Position numbers and translations under genes: made by a program
Part shown: in pieces, positions 11,694 to 20,095 of the stretch
How positions within the stretch are numbered: position 1 is the stretch's first letter
Layout: the number at the start of each line of letters is the position of its first letter
Notes under the pieces: model-generated
The model's input: the letters and a program-made list of their open reading frames with translations, nothing else
What the model was told of the DNA's origin: nothing
The model's database searches: none
Virus record (IMG/VR): IMGVR_UViG_3300009509_000167
Location: 1-29,992 of that record
Direction: 5' to 3' (one strand)
DNA length: 29,992 nt
From: a virus

Positions 11694-12483
11694 CGCGTTC
11701 TTCATCCTCCAGGATACCGACATCCGCGATCGCTCCGACGCTGACATCATCAACGACTTCGGCGTCTACGGCCTCTTCGTCTGCAACCCCAGCATGGATG
11801 GAGCCAAAATCAACCGCATGAGGGGCCTCATCCCCGACTCGCTCTACTACGCCTACGACAACGTCTTCGACGCCCCCAACAAGGCGTGGAATGACCCCTA
11901 TTGGGTCAAGAAACGCCAAGTCATGGGACTCATGTCCTTCTCCTACTGGGGCGACGATGCAGGCGTCAGGCCAGCCTACACGCTCACCGAAGCCCAAGCC
12001 GAGAACCTTGCCCACTTCCACATCGCGAACACCAAGCTCGGTCCCTTCGGCTTCGACGGGATCTACTTCGATTGCTTCACCAACGGGATCCCAGACTGGA
12101 GGAGAGGGGTACTCACCAAGCAAGGCTTCTCCGGCGACGTCATCCAGGACCTCGAGTACCAGTACCGGCTAGGGCGCAGATTCTACACAAGCCTGCTGAG
12201 GCACAAGACCGCCTTCCAGCTCGTCGCCAACACCGATGGGATGGTCGAAGACCCGTGCTTGCATGGCATCACCCTGGAAACCGCCGAAGGCGACAAGCGA
12301 GACCTCTTCTGGATGCTCGGACGCATCGGCGCCCAGCGCCAGCTCTGGAACGAGGAGTATGAGTTCGTCCCCGAGAAGTTCGTCATCTGGGTCAAGCACG
12401 AGGAACACCGCCGCGCCGCCGAGCTCATCTCGGACGCCGTGGACAACGCCTACGTCGGCACCGTCCGGAAGGCCGGAAACTGA
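11686..12483 (+). CDS. Glycoside-hydrolase-like protein, TIM-barrel type
   Basis: The motif FGFDGIYFDCF (about 122-132) is the barrel strand with the DGIYxD acidic pair seen in GH114-like and related families that act on polygalactosamine-type polymers. Upstream, ADIINDFGVYGLFVCNP and YYAYDNVF fit the earlier strands; later, FQLVANTDGM and HGITLETAE (with a candidate second acid) fit strands 6-7. Length suits one barrel, with no signal peptide. I prefer GTG 11686: AAGGAG lies nine bases upstream, while ATG 11677 directly abuts it. The longer start adds MFH, encoded by the parS-like site. Placed just before the packaging module; it could be a host-wall or capsule-degrading virion enzyme. Substrate unproven. 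Confidence 0.6.
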   Translation: MKRAFFILQDTDIRDRSDADIINDFGVYGLFVCNPSMDGAKINRMRGLIPDSLYYAYDNVFDAPNKAWNDPYWVKKRQVMGLMSFSYWGDDAGVRPAYTLTEAQAENLAHFHIANTKLGPFGFDGIYFDCFTNGIPDWRRGVLTKQGFSGDVIQDLEYQYRLGRRFYTSLLRHKTAFQLVANTDGMVEDPCLHGITLETAEGDKRDLFWMLGRIGAQRQLWNEEYEFVPEKFVIWVKHEEHRRAAELISDAVDNAYVGTVRKAGN

Positions 12484-12536
12484 TTTCGCGGTTGCAGACA
12501 AGCGGGCAGCTTTGTAGTCTAAAGCAGGACCCGGAA

Positions 12537-12548
12537 AGGAGCGCTCCT
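12537..12548. promoter_or_regulatory. Perfect 12-bp palindrome containing a ribosome site
   Basis: AGGAGCGCTCCT holds the AGGAG of the gene starting at 12552 in its left arm. It could hide the ribosome site in RNA or act as a protein site. The stem has no loop, so the RNA structure would need to open its centre. Confidence 0.4.
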
Positions 12549-12551
12549 ACC

Positions 12552-12752
12552 ATGCCCGAGATTCATCTCCCCGACGGCCCCTGCCAGGGAAGCACGAAGG
12601 CTACCGGACCAATGGGGCCCGTCGATTCCTTCACCGACGACATGACCGGACCGAAAGACCAGGGACCGAAGGTCTCTCATCCAGGCCCCGGCAACGGATC
12701 CGGCGCCGTGAACGTCGGCGAGAGCCTCAAGTTGCCCGAGGGAGGCGTGTGA
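12552..12752 (+). CDS. Gly/Pro-rich small protein, 66 residues
   Basis: ATG after AGGAG within a palindrome. The product is rich in Gly, Pro, Asp and Lys with no strong hydrophobic segment, so it is likely disordered. The frame extends upstream, but no better start with a site exists. Small disordered proteins at this place, just before the terminase, are common in podoviruses. Function unknown. Confidence 0.6.
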   Translation: MPEIHLPDGPCQGSTKATGPMGPVDSFTDDMTGPKDQGPKVSHPGPGNGSGAVNVGESLKLPEGGV

Positions 12753-12910
12753 TGCCAGCCGTGACCAAGAAGGTCAAGGGCGGCTACAAGTGCTACTCCC
12801 ACCGCGGTAAGGGAGGCCGCGCACTCTCCAAGGAGCCCAAATCCGAGGAGGACGCAAACCGCCAGTGCCGCGCAGTCAACCGCTCTCTCAAGAAAGCGGG
12901 GAAAATCTAG
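12752..12910 (+). CDS. Small basic protein with GGYKCYSH segment, 52 residues
   Basis: TGATG overlap with the previous stop, and GAGGGAGG upstream. The product is Lys/Arg/Gly-rich with KVKGGYKCYSHRGKGG near 7-22, then a helix with EEDANRQCRAVNRSL. I know this pattern (basic KGGYxVYS strand, then a Lys/Gln helix) from many short proteins encoded near phage terminases; it has no assigned role that I can cite. Likely DNA-binding by charge. Confidence 0.65.
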   Translation: MPAVTKKVKGGYKCYSHRGKGGRALSKEPKSEEDANRQCRAVNRSLKKAGKI

Positions 12911-13269
12911 TGGAATGGGGATCTCTTCTCTGCGGCTTCGGACTCGGAATCGGTCTCGGGGTTGTGGCTGGGTTCTTCACGGGAAGTTGGGCGCAGAGAA
13001 AGATCCCCTTCCGCACTATCCCCACACGCCGACTCGTTGAGGGACTCCTAGAGACGCCAGCCACCGCACCAAGGCAAGCGCCTGAGGGTTGGGGAACGAT
13101 GCCCCAAGGCCCTCCCCCATCACCCGAAGAGCGTACCGAGCACCCAGCCGGACGACGGCCACCGACCACCCAGGAAGCCCGAGCCGCCCGCCAGAACAAG
13201 AAGATGAGCGAGGGCGCCAAACTCCTGACGCAGCTCGAGGCCATAGAACTCGGCCAGCACAAAATCTGA
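12910..13269 (+). CDS. Single-span membrane protein with long charged tail, 119 residues
   Basis: GTG at 12910 overlaps the previous TAG and has GGGGA upstream. Residues about 4-25 (SLLCGFGLGIGLGVVAGFF) form one Gly-rich span; the rest is Pro/Arg/Glu-rich and disordered, ending in a helix with KKMSEGAKLLTQLEAIE. The in-frame ATG upstream lies in the preceding gene and is less likely. A signal-anchor topology with the tail in the cytoplasm is plausible. It lies just before the terminase where small-terminase genes often sit, but it does not resemble one. Confidence 0.6.
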   Translation: MEWGSLLCGFGLGIGLGVVAGFFTGSWAQRKIPFRTIPTRRLVEGLLETPATAPRQAPEGWGTMPQGPPPSPEERTEHPAGRRPPTTQEARAARQNKKMSEGAKLLTQLEAIELGQHKI

Positions 13270-13278
13270 GGCCCCCCG

Positions 13279-15597
13279 ATGCTCACGTTCAACGAGCGCG
13301 TCGAGTGGATGGCCGACAACCTCAAGATCATCGACAAGCACGCCCGCAAAGCCCCTCTCGTCCTCAACGAAGTCCAGCTCATCCTCGAGGCGTACAAGTG
13401 CCAGTGCGCCGCCGAAGAGCAAATGTGCCGCATCCTCGTCCTCAAGGCCCGCCGGGAGGGTGTTTCGACGTGGGCTGAGGCGACACTGTTCCTGGACGCC
13501 TTCGAGAACGACAATCAGTCGATCCTGATCTGCGCCCACAAGCAGAAGGCCACCGAGTACCTCCTCAGCATGTCCACCCGCTACCACGCCAACCTTCCCG
13601 AGGACATCCGGCCGAAGCTGAGAGCCGCCTCGGCCGGCAAGATCCACTTTGACGCCAACGACTCCTTCCTGCTCGTCGAGACCGCCGGATCTGGCGCCTC
13701 CGCCGGTCGGGCCTTCGGCTTCAACCGCGCGCACTTCTCAGAGCTCGACTCCTGGCCCAACGCCAGCGGAACCTACGGCGCCATCATGCAGACCATCCCG
13801 GACCTGCCTCAGACCGTCGTTATCATCGAATCGACGGCCAACGGCCCGATGCTCATCATGGACGAGCTCTGGACCCAGGCCAGCGCCGGGCGCAGCGAAT
13901 ACAGGCCGTTCTTCTTTGCTTGGCACGAGTTCCACGAGTACGTTCGCAGCATCTCCTGGCGGGACCTTCGCAAGTACGCACCCCGCCAGTGGCTCATGAT
14001 GCACAAGAACTCACTCAGACACTGGGAGAAGCACGATGACACCCTGGGGAGTCGATTCATCGAATCCGGCGGAGTCGATCCAGGAAGAACGTCAGGCGGC
14101 ACTCGAACAGCACATGCTGAAGAGGAGGGACAAAAAGCTCCGAGAATCACTGTCTCAGGGACTTTCGGACTTCCAGGCGTACGCAGCCAGCCAGGGGTAC
14201 GTACACGGACACTTGGTGCCCGTCTTCCTCCCGGATTCGACTTCGATCCCGGAGGCGGAACTCGAGAAGCTGGGAATCATGAGGATCGGGGCGGGGATGA
14301 TGATGCTCAATGCGAGAGTGGACCTCTCGACGGTGAGGGGTCAGCCGTTCATCAGGTTCGTGGCAGCGGTCAGCCTCCCGCAGGAATTGGACTCTCAGGG
14401 CAACCAACTCAAGAAGGCTCGGATAGAACCCCTACTGAACTCGACGGACTTCGAGAGATTGCTCGACCTAACACAGAGCGCTCCGGGCTCCTGAACCTAG
14501 AGCAGGCATATGTGTCGAGCCTGACAGATTACGAACGGGATCTCGCCAAGGAGTTCCCCCACATCACGCTGGACCACGTCAACTGGCTCCGCTACACGCT
14601 CGAATCCAAGTGCAAGGGCGACGAGACCTCCCGACGCCGCGAGTACCCCTCGCGACCAGATGAAGCCTTCGAGGCAACTCAAGCCTACGTGCTGGATCCA
14701 ATGATGCTCTCCTCGTGGAGGAAGTTCGCCGAGGAGAATCCAGGGCACCGGGTGACCATGCTCATCAAGGAGATCCAGGAGGACTACTACGTCGTCGGCT
14801 ACGACTACGACGAGCGCGGAGGGATGATCGAGCTCTATCCCTGGCCGGACGAAGACGGCAAGCTGCGCTTTGTGGACCCGCAGGACCAGTATTGTATGGC
14901 GATCGACTGCGCCCAGGGCATTCCCGGCCAGGAGCACGATGCGACGGTCGGAATCGTGGTCTCGGTCAAGGAGGGCTATCAGGTAGCTGAGTTCCGCGCC
15001 CAGATCCCGGCCGATGATGCCGTCGACCAGCTTGAGCGACTAGCGATATTCTTCAACAGGGCGATAGTGGCGATCGAGATCACGGGAGGCTTCGGCATTC
15101 CTTATATCCGTCACTTCACCGACCGCAAGACTGTGCAGCTCTACGAACGCCAGCAGTTCGACAAAGGCACGAAGCGCTATCTCAAGGTTCCTGGCTGGTC
15201 GACGGACTCCAAGACGCGCCCAGGCATGGTTTCCGAGACCCAGTACGCCACGCGACACGATTCCTGCCAGCTACGATCTATCGCAACTATCGACGAGTGC
15301 CGTACTCTCTGGCGCAACCCGAAGACCGGAAAGGTCGAAGCGCGGCCAGAGTGCCATGACGACGGATGGGCGGCATGGGGCATCGCCCTGAACATGCGCA
15401 ACGAGCTCGCCAAACGCACCCGGGAGAAGCGAAACGCAGAGCTCGAGGAAAATAGCATCCTCGCGAGACTGAATCGACTTGACAAGGAGCAGCGGATTCA
15501 AGCTAGATTTGAGAATATACGAGTGCCGAAGATCCAGGCCCGATTCGTACATGGCAAGGCGGGCCGAAGAGTCGACGGCCGGCGGAGTGTCTTCTGA
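13279..15597 (+). CDS. terL: Terminase large subunit with a ~150-residue overprinted insert
   Basis: This is the ATP-driven motor that packages and cuts phage DNA. N-terminal ATPase: LKARREGVST (55-64) as the Walker A variant of terminases, HFSELDSWP (152-160) as Walker B region, IIESTANG (182-189) as coupling motif. C-terminal RNase H-like nuclease: MAIDCAQG (Asp543), VAIEITGG (Glu600) and HDDGWAAW (Asp694/695). The linker part LTDYERDLAKEF and REYPSRPDEAFEA also fit the family. At 772 residues it is far longer than the usual 450-550. Residues about 253-405 are Gly/Arg/Pro-rich and unlike a folded domain, and another gene is open in the +1 frame there (14036-14494). Both flanks are in the same frame. 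Confidence 0.9.
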   Translation: MLTFNERVEWMADNLKIIDKHARKAPLVLNEVQLILEAYKCQCAAEEQMCRILVLKARREGVSTWAEATLFLDAFENDNQSILICAHKQKATEYLLSMSTRYHANLPEDIRPKLRAASAGKIHFDANDSFLLVETAGSGASAGRAFGFNRAHFSELDSWPNASGTYGAIMQTIPDLPQTVVIIESTANGPMLIMDELWTQASAGRSEYRPFFFAWHEFHEYVRSISWRDLRKYAPRQWLMMHKNSLRHWEKHDDTLGSRFIESGGVDPGRTSGGTRTAHAEEEGQKAPRITVSGTFGLPGVRSQPGVRTRTLGARLPPGFDFDPGGGTREAGNHEDRGGDDDAQCESGPLDGEGSAVHQVRGSGQPPAGIGLSGQPTQEGSDRTPTELDGLREIARPNTERSGLLNLEQAYVSSLTDYERDLAKEFPHITLDHVNWLRYTLESKCKGDETSRRREYPSRPDEAFEATQAYVLDPMMLSSWRKFAEENPGHRVTMLIKEIQEDYYVVGYDYDERGGMIELYPWPDEDGKLRFVDPQDQYCMAIDCAQGIPGQEHDATVGIVVSVKEGYQVAEFRAQIPADDAVDQLERLAIFFNRAIVAIEITGGFGIPYIRHFTDRKTVQLYERQQFDKGTKRYLKVPGWSTDSKTRPGMVSETQYATRHDSCQLRSIATIDECRTLWRNPKTGKVEARPECHDDGWAAWGIALNMRNELAKRTREKRNAELEENSILARLNRLDKEQRIQARFENIRVPKIQARFVHGKAGRRVDGRRSVF
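14036..14494 (+). CDS. Nested 152-residue protein inside the terminase gene, +1 frame
   Basis: The frame looks more like protein than the terminase frame over the same bases: a helical Gln/Glu/Arg/Leu-rich N-terminal third (EERQAALEQHMLKRRDKKL near 17-35), VHGHLVPVFLPD, a mixed centre with GIMRIGAGMMMLNARVDL, the strand FIRFVAAVSLP (about 104-114), and a helical acidic end. GGGAG precedes the ATG with suitable spacing. It has no known homing-nuclease motif and I do not recognise it. It may be an acquired gene whose insertion kept the terminase frame open, or a true overprinted gene. Confidence 0.6.
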   Translation: MTPWGVDSSNPAESIQEERQAALEQHMLKRRDKKLRESLSQGLSDFQAYAASQGYVHGHLVPVFLPDSTSIPEAELEKLGIMRIGAGMMMLNARVDLSTVRGQPFIRFVAAVSLPQELDSQGNQLKKARIEPLLNSTDFERLLDLTQSAPGS

Positions 15598-16154
15598 TGA
15601 TCTACAACTACCGCTGCCGCATGTGCGGCCAGACCTTCCAGGACGCAAAGAGCGTGGAATCCCGATACACCTCTGCCATGTGCCCCTACTGCTACACCGA
15701 GGGCGCTGAGACCATGCGGGACCCGGAAACGCACGAAATGGTCTCCAAGCTCGAGATTCTACCCGCCAAGCGCGTCCATATCATGAAGCGCGCCGTCGAG
15801 GCCGAGAGCGAACGACGGCACTCAGACGAAGGCGTCCCCCAGCCCGGTCTCGGGCCAGAGGTAAGGACCAGAACGAGCAAGGAGCTGCGCGAGGAGTGCG
15901 AGAAAGCCCGAGAAAAGCTCTACGAGCGTACCTCGAGGCCACACAGCGTCATACGGCCCTTCCCCAAGGATCCAGCAGACCCCAGGGCCGGCGTAGTCTT
16001 CGAGAAGGTCACCAACCAGGGACAGGGATTCGACCCAGGAGTGATCGCACCCGTGGACGAGCTCGGCGAACCTGCCGAGAACGAACTAGATCGAGAGATC
16101 AGGGAACTCCAGGAAGCTCTAGGCGAAGACGCCGAGCTTCTGAAGGGTGAGTAG
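15597..16154 (+). CDS. FmdB-like zinc-ribbon protein with C-terminal extension
   Basis: Starts YNYRCRMCGQTF, the first knuckle of FmdB-type ribbons, with CPYC near 29-32 as the second. The remaining 150 residues are charged, coiled-coil-like, with Glu/Arg-rich helices and a Pro-rich middle. TGATG overlap with the terminase stop. FmdB-like ribbons between terminase and portal are frequent in podovirus genomes; their role there is unknown, perhaps in the packaging complex. Confidence 0.7.
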   Translation: MIYNYRCRMCGQTFQDAKSVESRYTSAMCPYCYTEGAETMRDPETHEMVSKLEILPAKRVHIMKRAVEAESERRHSDEGVPQPGLGPEVRTRTSKELREECEKAREKLYERTSRPHSVIRPFPKDPADPRAGVVFEKVTNQGQGFDPGVIAPVDELGEPAENELDREIRELQEALGEDAELLKGE

Positions 16155-16174
16155 CAGGACCCCACGGAGCGATG

Positions 16175-18028
16175 ATGGCACTCGCGGTCGAACACGAGTT
16201 CGTACCCGGCTTCCAGCGCAGCACCCGACCACTTTTCGTCCTTCCTGGCAAGCACAGCAAGGCACGGATAAACCGTCCTGAGTCGGAAATTGTCGCATTC
16301 GGCGAAGCTCTCTACCAGATGGCCCGCCAGTACCGAGATACCACCCTCGGAATGCGCGACCGTTGGGAGACTCATCGTAGCTGGTATCTTGAGTCCTACA
16401 ACTCACATCTTCAGGGAACCTACCTCACCGGGCAGACGACTGAAAACCTGATCGCTGAGAAGATCGACCACCTCGCAGCGCAGCTCACCGACGGGGAACC
16501 CCGCATCCTCTACTTGCCAGAGTCCCAGGCCGACATCGCCTTCACCAAGATAGCCAACGACGCGATTCAGCACGTCTGGGGCGCCCAAGACATGGATACG
16601 CTCGTCTATGAGACGATCCATCCGACCCTGCGCTACGGGACGTGGTACTGGAAGCTAGTGCACGACCCACGCTACGGCCACACAGGTGGAATCGTCCGCT
16701 TCCTGCCGATTCCCGTCTGGAGGATCTACCCAGCCCCGTACGCCACAGACCCAGCGACGGCGCCCTGGATGATCGAAGTGCAGATCCGAACCGTCGGTGA
16801 GATCCTCAACGATTACGGGGTGCATGTCGATCCCGAGATCGCGAGCTCGCAGGAGTTCTCGCCGATTGAAGACCACCTGAAGAGCTATCCCATCTCGAAC
16901 GTCGTGAAAACCGTACCAGAGCCTGGCGGCCCGTACGCTGGCGGCGAGACCGTTCCGTCAGTGCCCGATTCCTACCTCTCCCCCTACGGAGAGGGCGGTG
17001 GCCTCGTCTGCCAGAAAGAGCTCTGGATCCGGGATGGCGCGACGACCCCGCAGTTCTGGATGGAGCACCGAAAGCACGACTCCGTTCTGAGACGGACGCA
17101 CACATTGAAGTACCCAGGTGGCCGCGTGATGTCTTGGGCGAACGGACGGTTGCTCTACGATCGGCCGAATCCGTACGCCGACGGCGAGTTTCCCTACGTG
17201 AAGTTCTACGACGGCTTCATCGACGACTTCTGGTACGGCCTCGGGGAAACCGAGGGACTCATCAATCTCCAGATGCTCCACAACGACACTCACGACATGC
17301 TCAAGCTCATGCACCTCTACACGGCGATGGGACGACTCATCGTCGACCAGTCTACGGGCCTAGACGAGGGGTCCATGAGCAACACGCCGGGCGAGGTCTG
17401 GGTCACGGATCCAGGGACCTTCGACCGCGTTCGTTGGCTCGAAGGAGGGCGCGTGCCCGCGGAGGTATACAACTATCTCCACACTCTGGAGCAGGCGGCT
17501 GATAACCGAACTGGCTCACCTGATGTCACTCGTGGCATCAACCCTACGGGGGTAACTGCTGGTAAGGCTTTGATGTCCCTGCGAGCGGCCGCAAATGTCC
17601 GCATCCGTTCACGACACAAAGGGACAAAGCGTGCCTTCTCGCGGGCTGCTCGCCTGTTCGCGTCGCGCATCCAGCAGTTCTGGCCGGATGAGCTCTTGCT
17701 CTCCATCCTCGGGCCAGAGCGCCGCGCCCTCCTTGAGAATGACCAAGTCCAGTTCCGCCAGTACCAGCTCACACCAGAAGCGCGCATGGCGAACTATCAC
17801 GTGCGCGTCGACCCTGGAATCAACCTCGAGGAGCTCCGCGAAGCAGAGTTCCAGACCCTGATGATGTTCTACTCCATGGGAATCCTGCCGCCAGAGATGC
17901 TCATCGAGGGCTCGAATCTTCACAACCGGGAAGAGATTCTCTCTTGGCTCCCGGTCATGATGGCCCGCCAGAGAATGATGGCGAGCCAAGGGGGTGCAGC
18001 AGCACCCCAGGGAGGACAGGCAAAATGA
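16175..18028 (+). CDS. Portal protein
   Basis: Forms the twelve-subunit ring through which DNA enters and leaves the head. The length (about 617) and layout fit podovirus portals: a helical start (YQMARQYRDTTLGMRDRWETHRSWYLESY), a core with AEKIDHLAAQLTDGEPRILY, conserved WYWKLVHDPRYG and PIPVWRIYPAPYATDP, a long crown-side segment around ETEGLINLQMLHNDTHDMLK, and late helices with GTKRAFSRAARLFASRIQQFW. GGAG precedes ATG 16175 by five bases; ATG 16172 is too close. The stop overlaps the next gene (ATGA). Family firm. Confidence 0.88.
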   Translation: MALAVEHEFVPGFQRSTRPLFVLPGKHSKARINRPESEIVAFGEALYQMARQYRDTTLGMRDRWETHRSWYLESYNSHLQGTYLTGQTTENLIAEKIDHLAAQLTDGEPRILYLPESQADIAFTKIANDAIQHVWGAQDMDTLVYETIHPTLRYGTWYWKLVHDPRYGHTGGIVRFLPIPVWRIYPAPYATDPATAPWMIEVQIRTVGEILNDYGVHVDPEIASSQEFSPIEDHLKSYPISNVVKTVPEPGGPYAGGETVPSVPDSYLSPYGEGGGLVCQKELWIRDGATTPQFWMEHRKHDSVLRRTHTLKYPGGRVMSWANGRLLYDRPNPYADGEFPYVKFYDGFIDDFWYGLGETEGLINLQMLHNDTHDMLKLMHLYTAMGRLIVDQSTGLDEGSMSNTPGEVWVTDPGTFDRVRWLEGGRVPAEVYNYLHTLEQAADNRTGSPDVTRGINPTGVTAGKALMSLRAAANVRIRSRHKGTKRAFSRAARLFASRIQQFWPDELLLSILGPERRALLENDQVQFRQYQLTPEARMANYHVRVDPGINLEELREAEFQTLMMFYSMGILPPEMLIEGSNLHNREEILSWLPVMMARQRMMASQGGAAAPQGGQAK

Positions 18029-19716
18029 GAATCCTACTCTCGGCAATCTGCTTCCTTGTGCTCGTCACGATCTTCCTGGCGAGCAACTACTGGTCAGCAA
18101 CGGCCGATCAGCTTCCGACCTCCGTGGCAGTCGGATCCTTCTCTGGATCAGCTCCGGACAGCTCAGAAACGGGATGCGTCCCGACAGCTCGAGTCCTGGC
18201 CTTGACAGACAAGTCGGCCGAGATCCAGGCGAACATAAATCAGATGTTCGTTCGGGGTGGCGGAACTTACATCATCCTTGAGGGCGACCATGCAATCGAC
18301 ACCCCCTGTACCCTGAAGTTCGGAGTCAGTGTTCTGGGTGTGGGCAGAGACGCGACTACCATCTACATGAGGAAGAACAATCCGGCATTCGTCGTGGATC
18401 CGGACAGCATGGAGTGGTTTACCTCAGGCGGAGGCTGGTCTGGAACGATGCGAAGGTCCATCACTAGAGAATGGATGCTCGGCAATATGCAGATCAGCGG
18501 CAACCTCGCCTACTGCGAAGATTCCACGTCACAGCACGGGCTCTCCATCGTTCTTAGGAGAACCGCTACTGACGAGTGGCACGCAGTCACGGACTTCATC
18601 GTCAACAACGTCGCCTTCAAAAATCTTGGTGGTTCCGGAGTCCACATCGAGTGTGCTGGCGATACCTGCGCGAGCGGGCTTGCCAACTGTATGTATGCCA
18701 ACTACGGAGTCTTCCGGGACTGCGACTTCCGCCAGCTCAACGCGAACTCGCTCTACATGAAGGGAAGGAACATCTTCCTTCAGTTCGACAACTGCAACTT
18801 CCGCCAGCCATACAACGGAACCGGCTACTACACAGGAATCACTAATCCGGACGGCAACCCGTGGAAATACTACTGGAACGTGATGATCGTCGATCACTAC
18901 CAGTCAGACGCCGAATGGGGTCGCGCGAATGGCATCGAGTTCGACCGCTGTGACTTCGAGTCGAGCACGTACGACTCTGGTGGCACATGGGTCAGCGGCG
19001 GGGTCTACATCCAGAATCACATGGGCTACGTTCACTTCGAGGACTGCTGGTTCGAGAACCTGGCGTCTGTCGACGTGCCCTGGCGTTGCATCTACGTCGA
19101 CTCAACTCGCGCCGACGGCGGGCTGTGGACATGGTACAGATTCAAGAACAACCGATCCCTGAGCATCAAGAACTGCAACTTCCAGGGGATGCACTACAGT
19201 CCTGCGCTCGTTCAGGTTACGGGAAGCCTTGCCAGCTTCGAGATGACGGGAAGTCACTTTATCTACGCCGGCAACGAGCTCGATACCGCGCACGTGAGGC
19301 TCGATGGGCACGTAGTCGAAGCCTTGGTGACTGACCGAGAGGAGTGGCACCATCTATTCACAGGCCCAGCACCGAACTTCGCCGGCATCACGTACGTCGG
19401 GATCTCGGCCGGAGACACTTCGGCTACCTACAGAGGTCTCTATCTCGAGGAAGACACCGTGCTTGACATGGTCGACTGGAACTCGAGCGACTTCGCTAGT
19501 GCACCGAACTGCACGGTACTGGTCTACAAGAACGGGAATACTCGGGTGACGGCGATCCCCTGGGGAGGGGCCAACGGGAAGAAGGACCAACTCCGGTTGC
19601 CGCTCAAGGCTGGAGATGTCCTGAACGTCATCTGCAAGGCCAAGGCGGCTTCGCCAGAGAATCCAGATTACCCGTTCATTCAGCTCTGGTTGCGGCCTGC
19701 AAAGGGGAGCTGGTGA
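18025..19716 (+). CDS. Right-handed beta-helix protein with signal peptide
   Basis: N-terminus MRILLSAICFLVLVTIFLAS is a typical Sec signal or signal anchor. From about 75, EIQANINQMFVRGGGTYIIL and then GVSVLGVGRDATTIYM match the opening coils of pectate-lyase-like beta-helices; repeated coils with N/D/G turns (FKNLGGSGVHI, FRDCDFRQLNANSLYM, FDNCNFRQ, FEDCWFEN, IKNCNFQG) continue to about 420. A C-terminal sheet domain follows. Phage beta-helices are usually tailspikes that bind or cut surface glycans and need no signal; here the signal and the place right after the portal are odd. ATGA overlap with the portal stop. Substrate unknown. Confidence 0.75.
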   Translation: MRILLSAICFLVLVTIFLASNYWSATADQLPTSVAVGSFSGSAPDSSETGCVPTARVLALTDKSAEIQANINQMFVRGGGTYIILEGDHAIDTPCTLKFGVSVLGVGRDATTIYMRKNNPAFVVDPDSMEWFTSGGGWSGTMRRSITREWMLGNMQISGNLAYCEDSTSQHGLSIVLRRTATDEWHAVTDFIVNNVAFKNLGGSGVHIECAGDTCASGLANCMYANYGVFRDCDFRQLNANSLYMKGRNIFLQFDNCNFRQPYNGTGYYTGITNPDGNPWKYYWNVMIVDHYQSDAEWGRANGIEFDRCDFESSTYDSGGTWVSGGVYIQNHMGYVHFEDCWFENLASVDVPWRCIYVDSTRADGGLWTWYRFKNNRSLSIKNCNFQGMHYSPALVQVTGSLASFEMTGSHFIYAGNELDTAHVRLDGHVVEALVTDREEWHHLFTGPAPNFAGITYVGISAGDTSATYRGLYLEEDTVLDMVDWNSSDFASAPNCTVLVYKNGNTRVTAIPWGGANGKKDQLRLPLKAGDVLNVICKAKAASPENPDYPFIQLWLRPAKGSW

Positions 19717-19717
19717 G

Positions 19718-20086
19718 ATGAAACGAATCGCAGTATTTCTCGTCTCCGTTTTCGTCGTCTGTATGCTCGCGACAGGAGCATCGCCGAAGCCGCACGCGAT
19801 CTTCGTGATAAACACCTTCGGCATGAAGTATTTCCCCAAGCCCTCGCTGAACATCAGCTCTGCGTTGTATTCCTTCCAATCGACGGCTGCCCCCTACGTG
19901 AGCTTTAGTCGCATATCCGGTCTCAACAACATGGTTCTCGCACTCTACTCGAGTGATTTCGCGGCTGGCGTCGACACTATTCGCGTGGGCACAGTTATCG
20001 TGGAGTACGAATACGGGACGATTGATTCTGTCGCCGTCGTCGCCCTGAACGGTGCCACTGTCCAGGTCGAGGCGATCTGGAAATAG
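19718..20086 (+). CDS. Exported small beta protein, paralogue A
   Basis: Signal peptide MKRIAVFLVSVFVVCMLATG. The mature part is beta-rich and ends with LALYSSDFAAGVDTIRVG and GATVQVEAIWK, a pattern repeated in the next two products (20096 and 20502). One base separates it from the beta-helix stop; the start follows GGGGAGCTGGTGAG. Three such paralogues in a row, each with its own signal, indicate local duplication. Family not recognised. Likely location is the host periplasm, outer face or membrane. Confidence 0.7.
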   Translation: MKRIAVFLVSVFVVCMLATGASPKPHAIFVINTFGMKYFPKPSLNISSALYSFQSTAAPYVSFSRISGLNNMVLALYSSDFAAGVDTIRVGTVIVEYEYGTIDSVAVVALNGATVQVEAIWK

Positions 20087-20095
20087 GAGGTCGCC

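Noticed and set aside
14036-14500. Group I intron or intein in the terminase
   Set aside because: The nested gene fills the segment, leaving no room for a ribozyme. The terminase-frame sequence has no intein splice motifs (no N-terminal Cys/Ser block or C-terminal HN-C/S/T).
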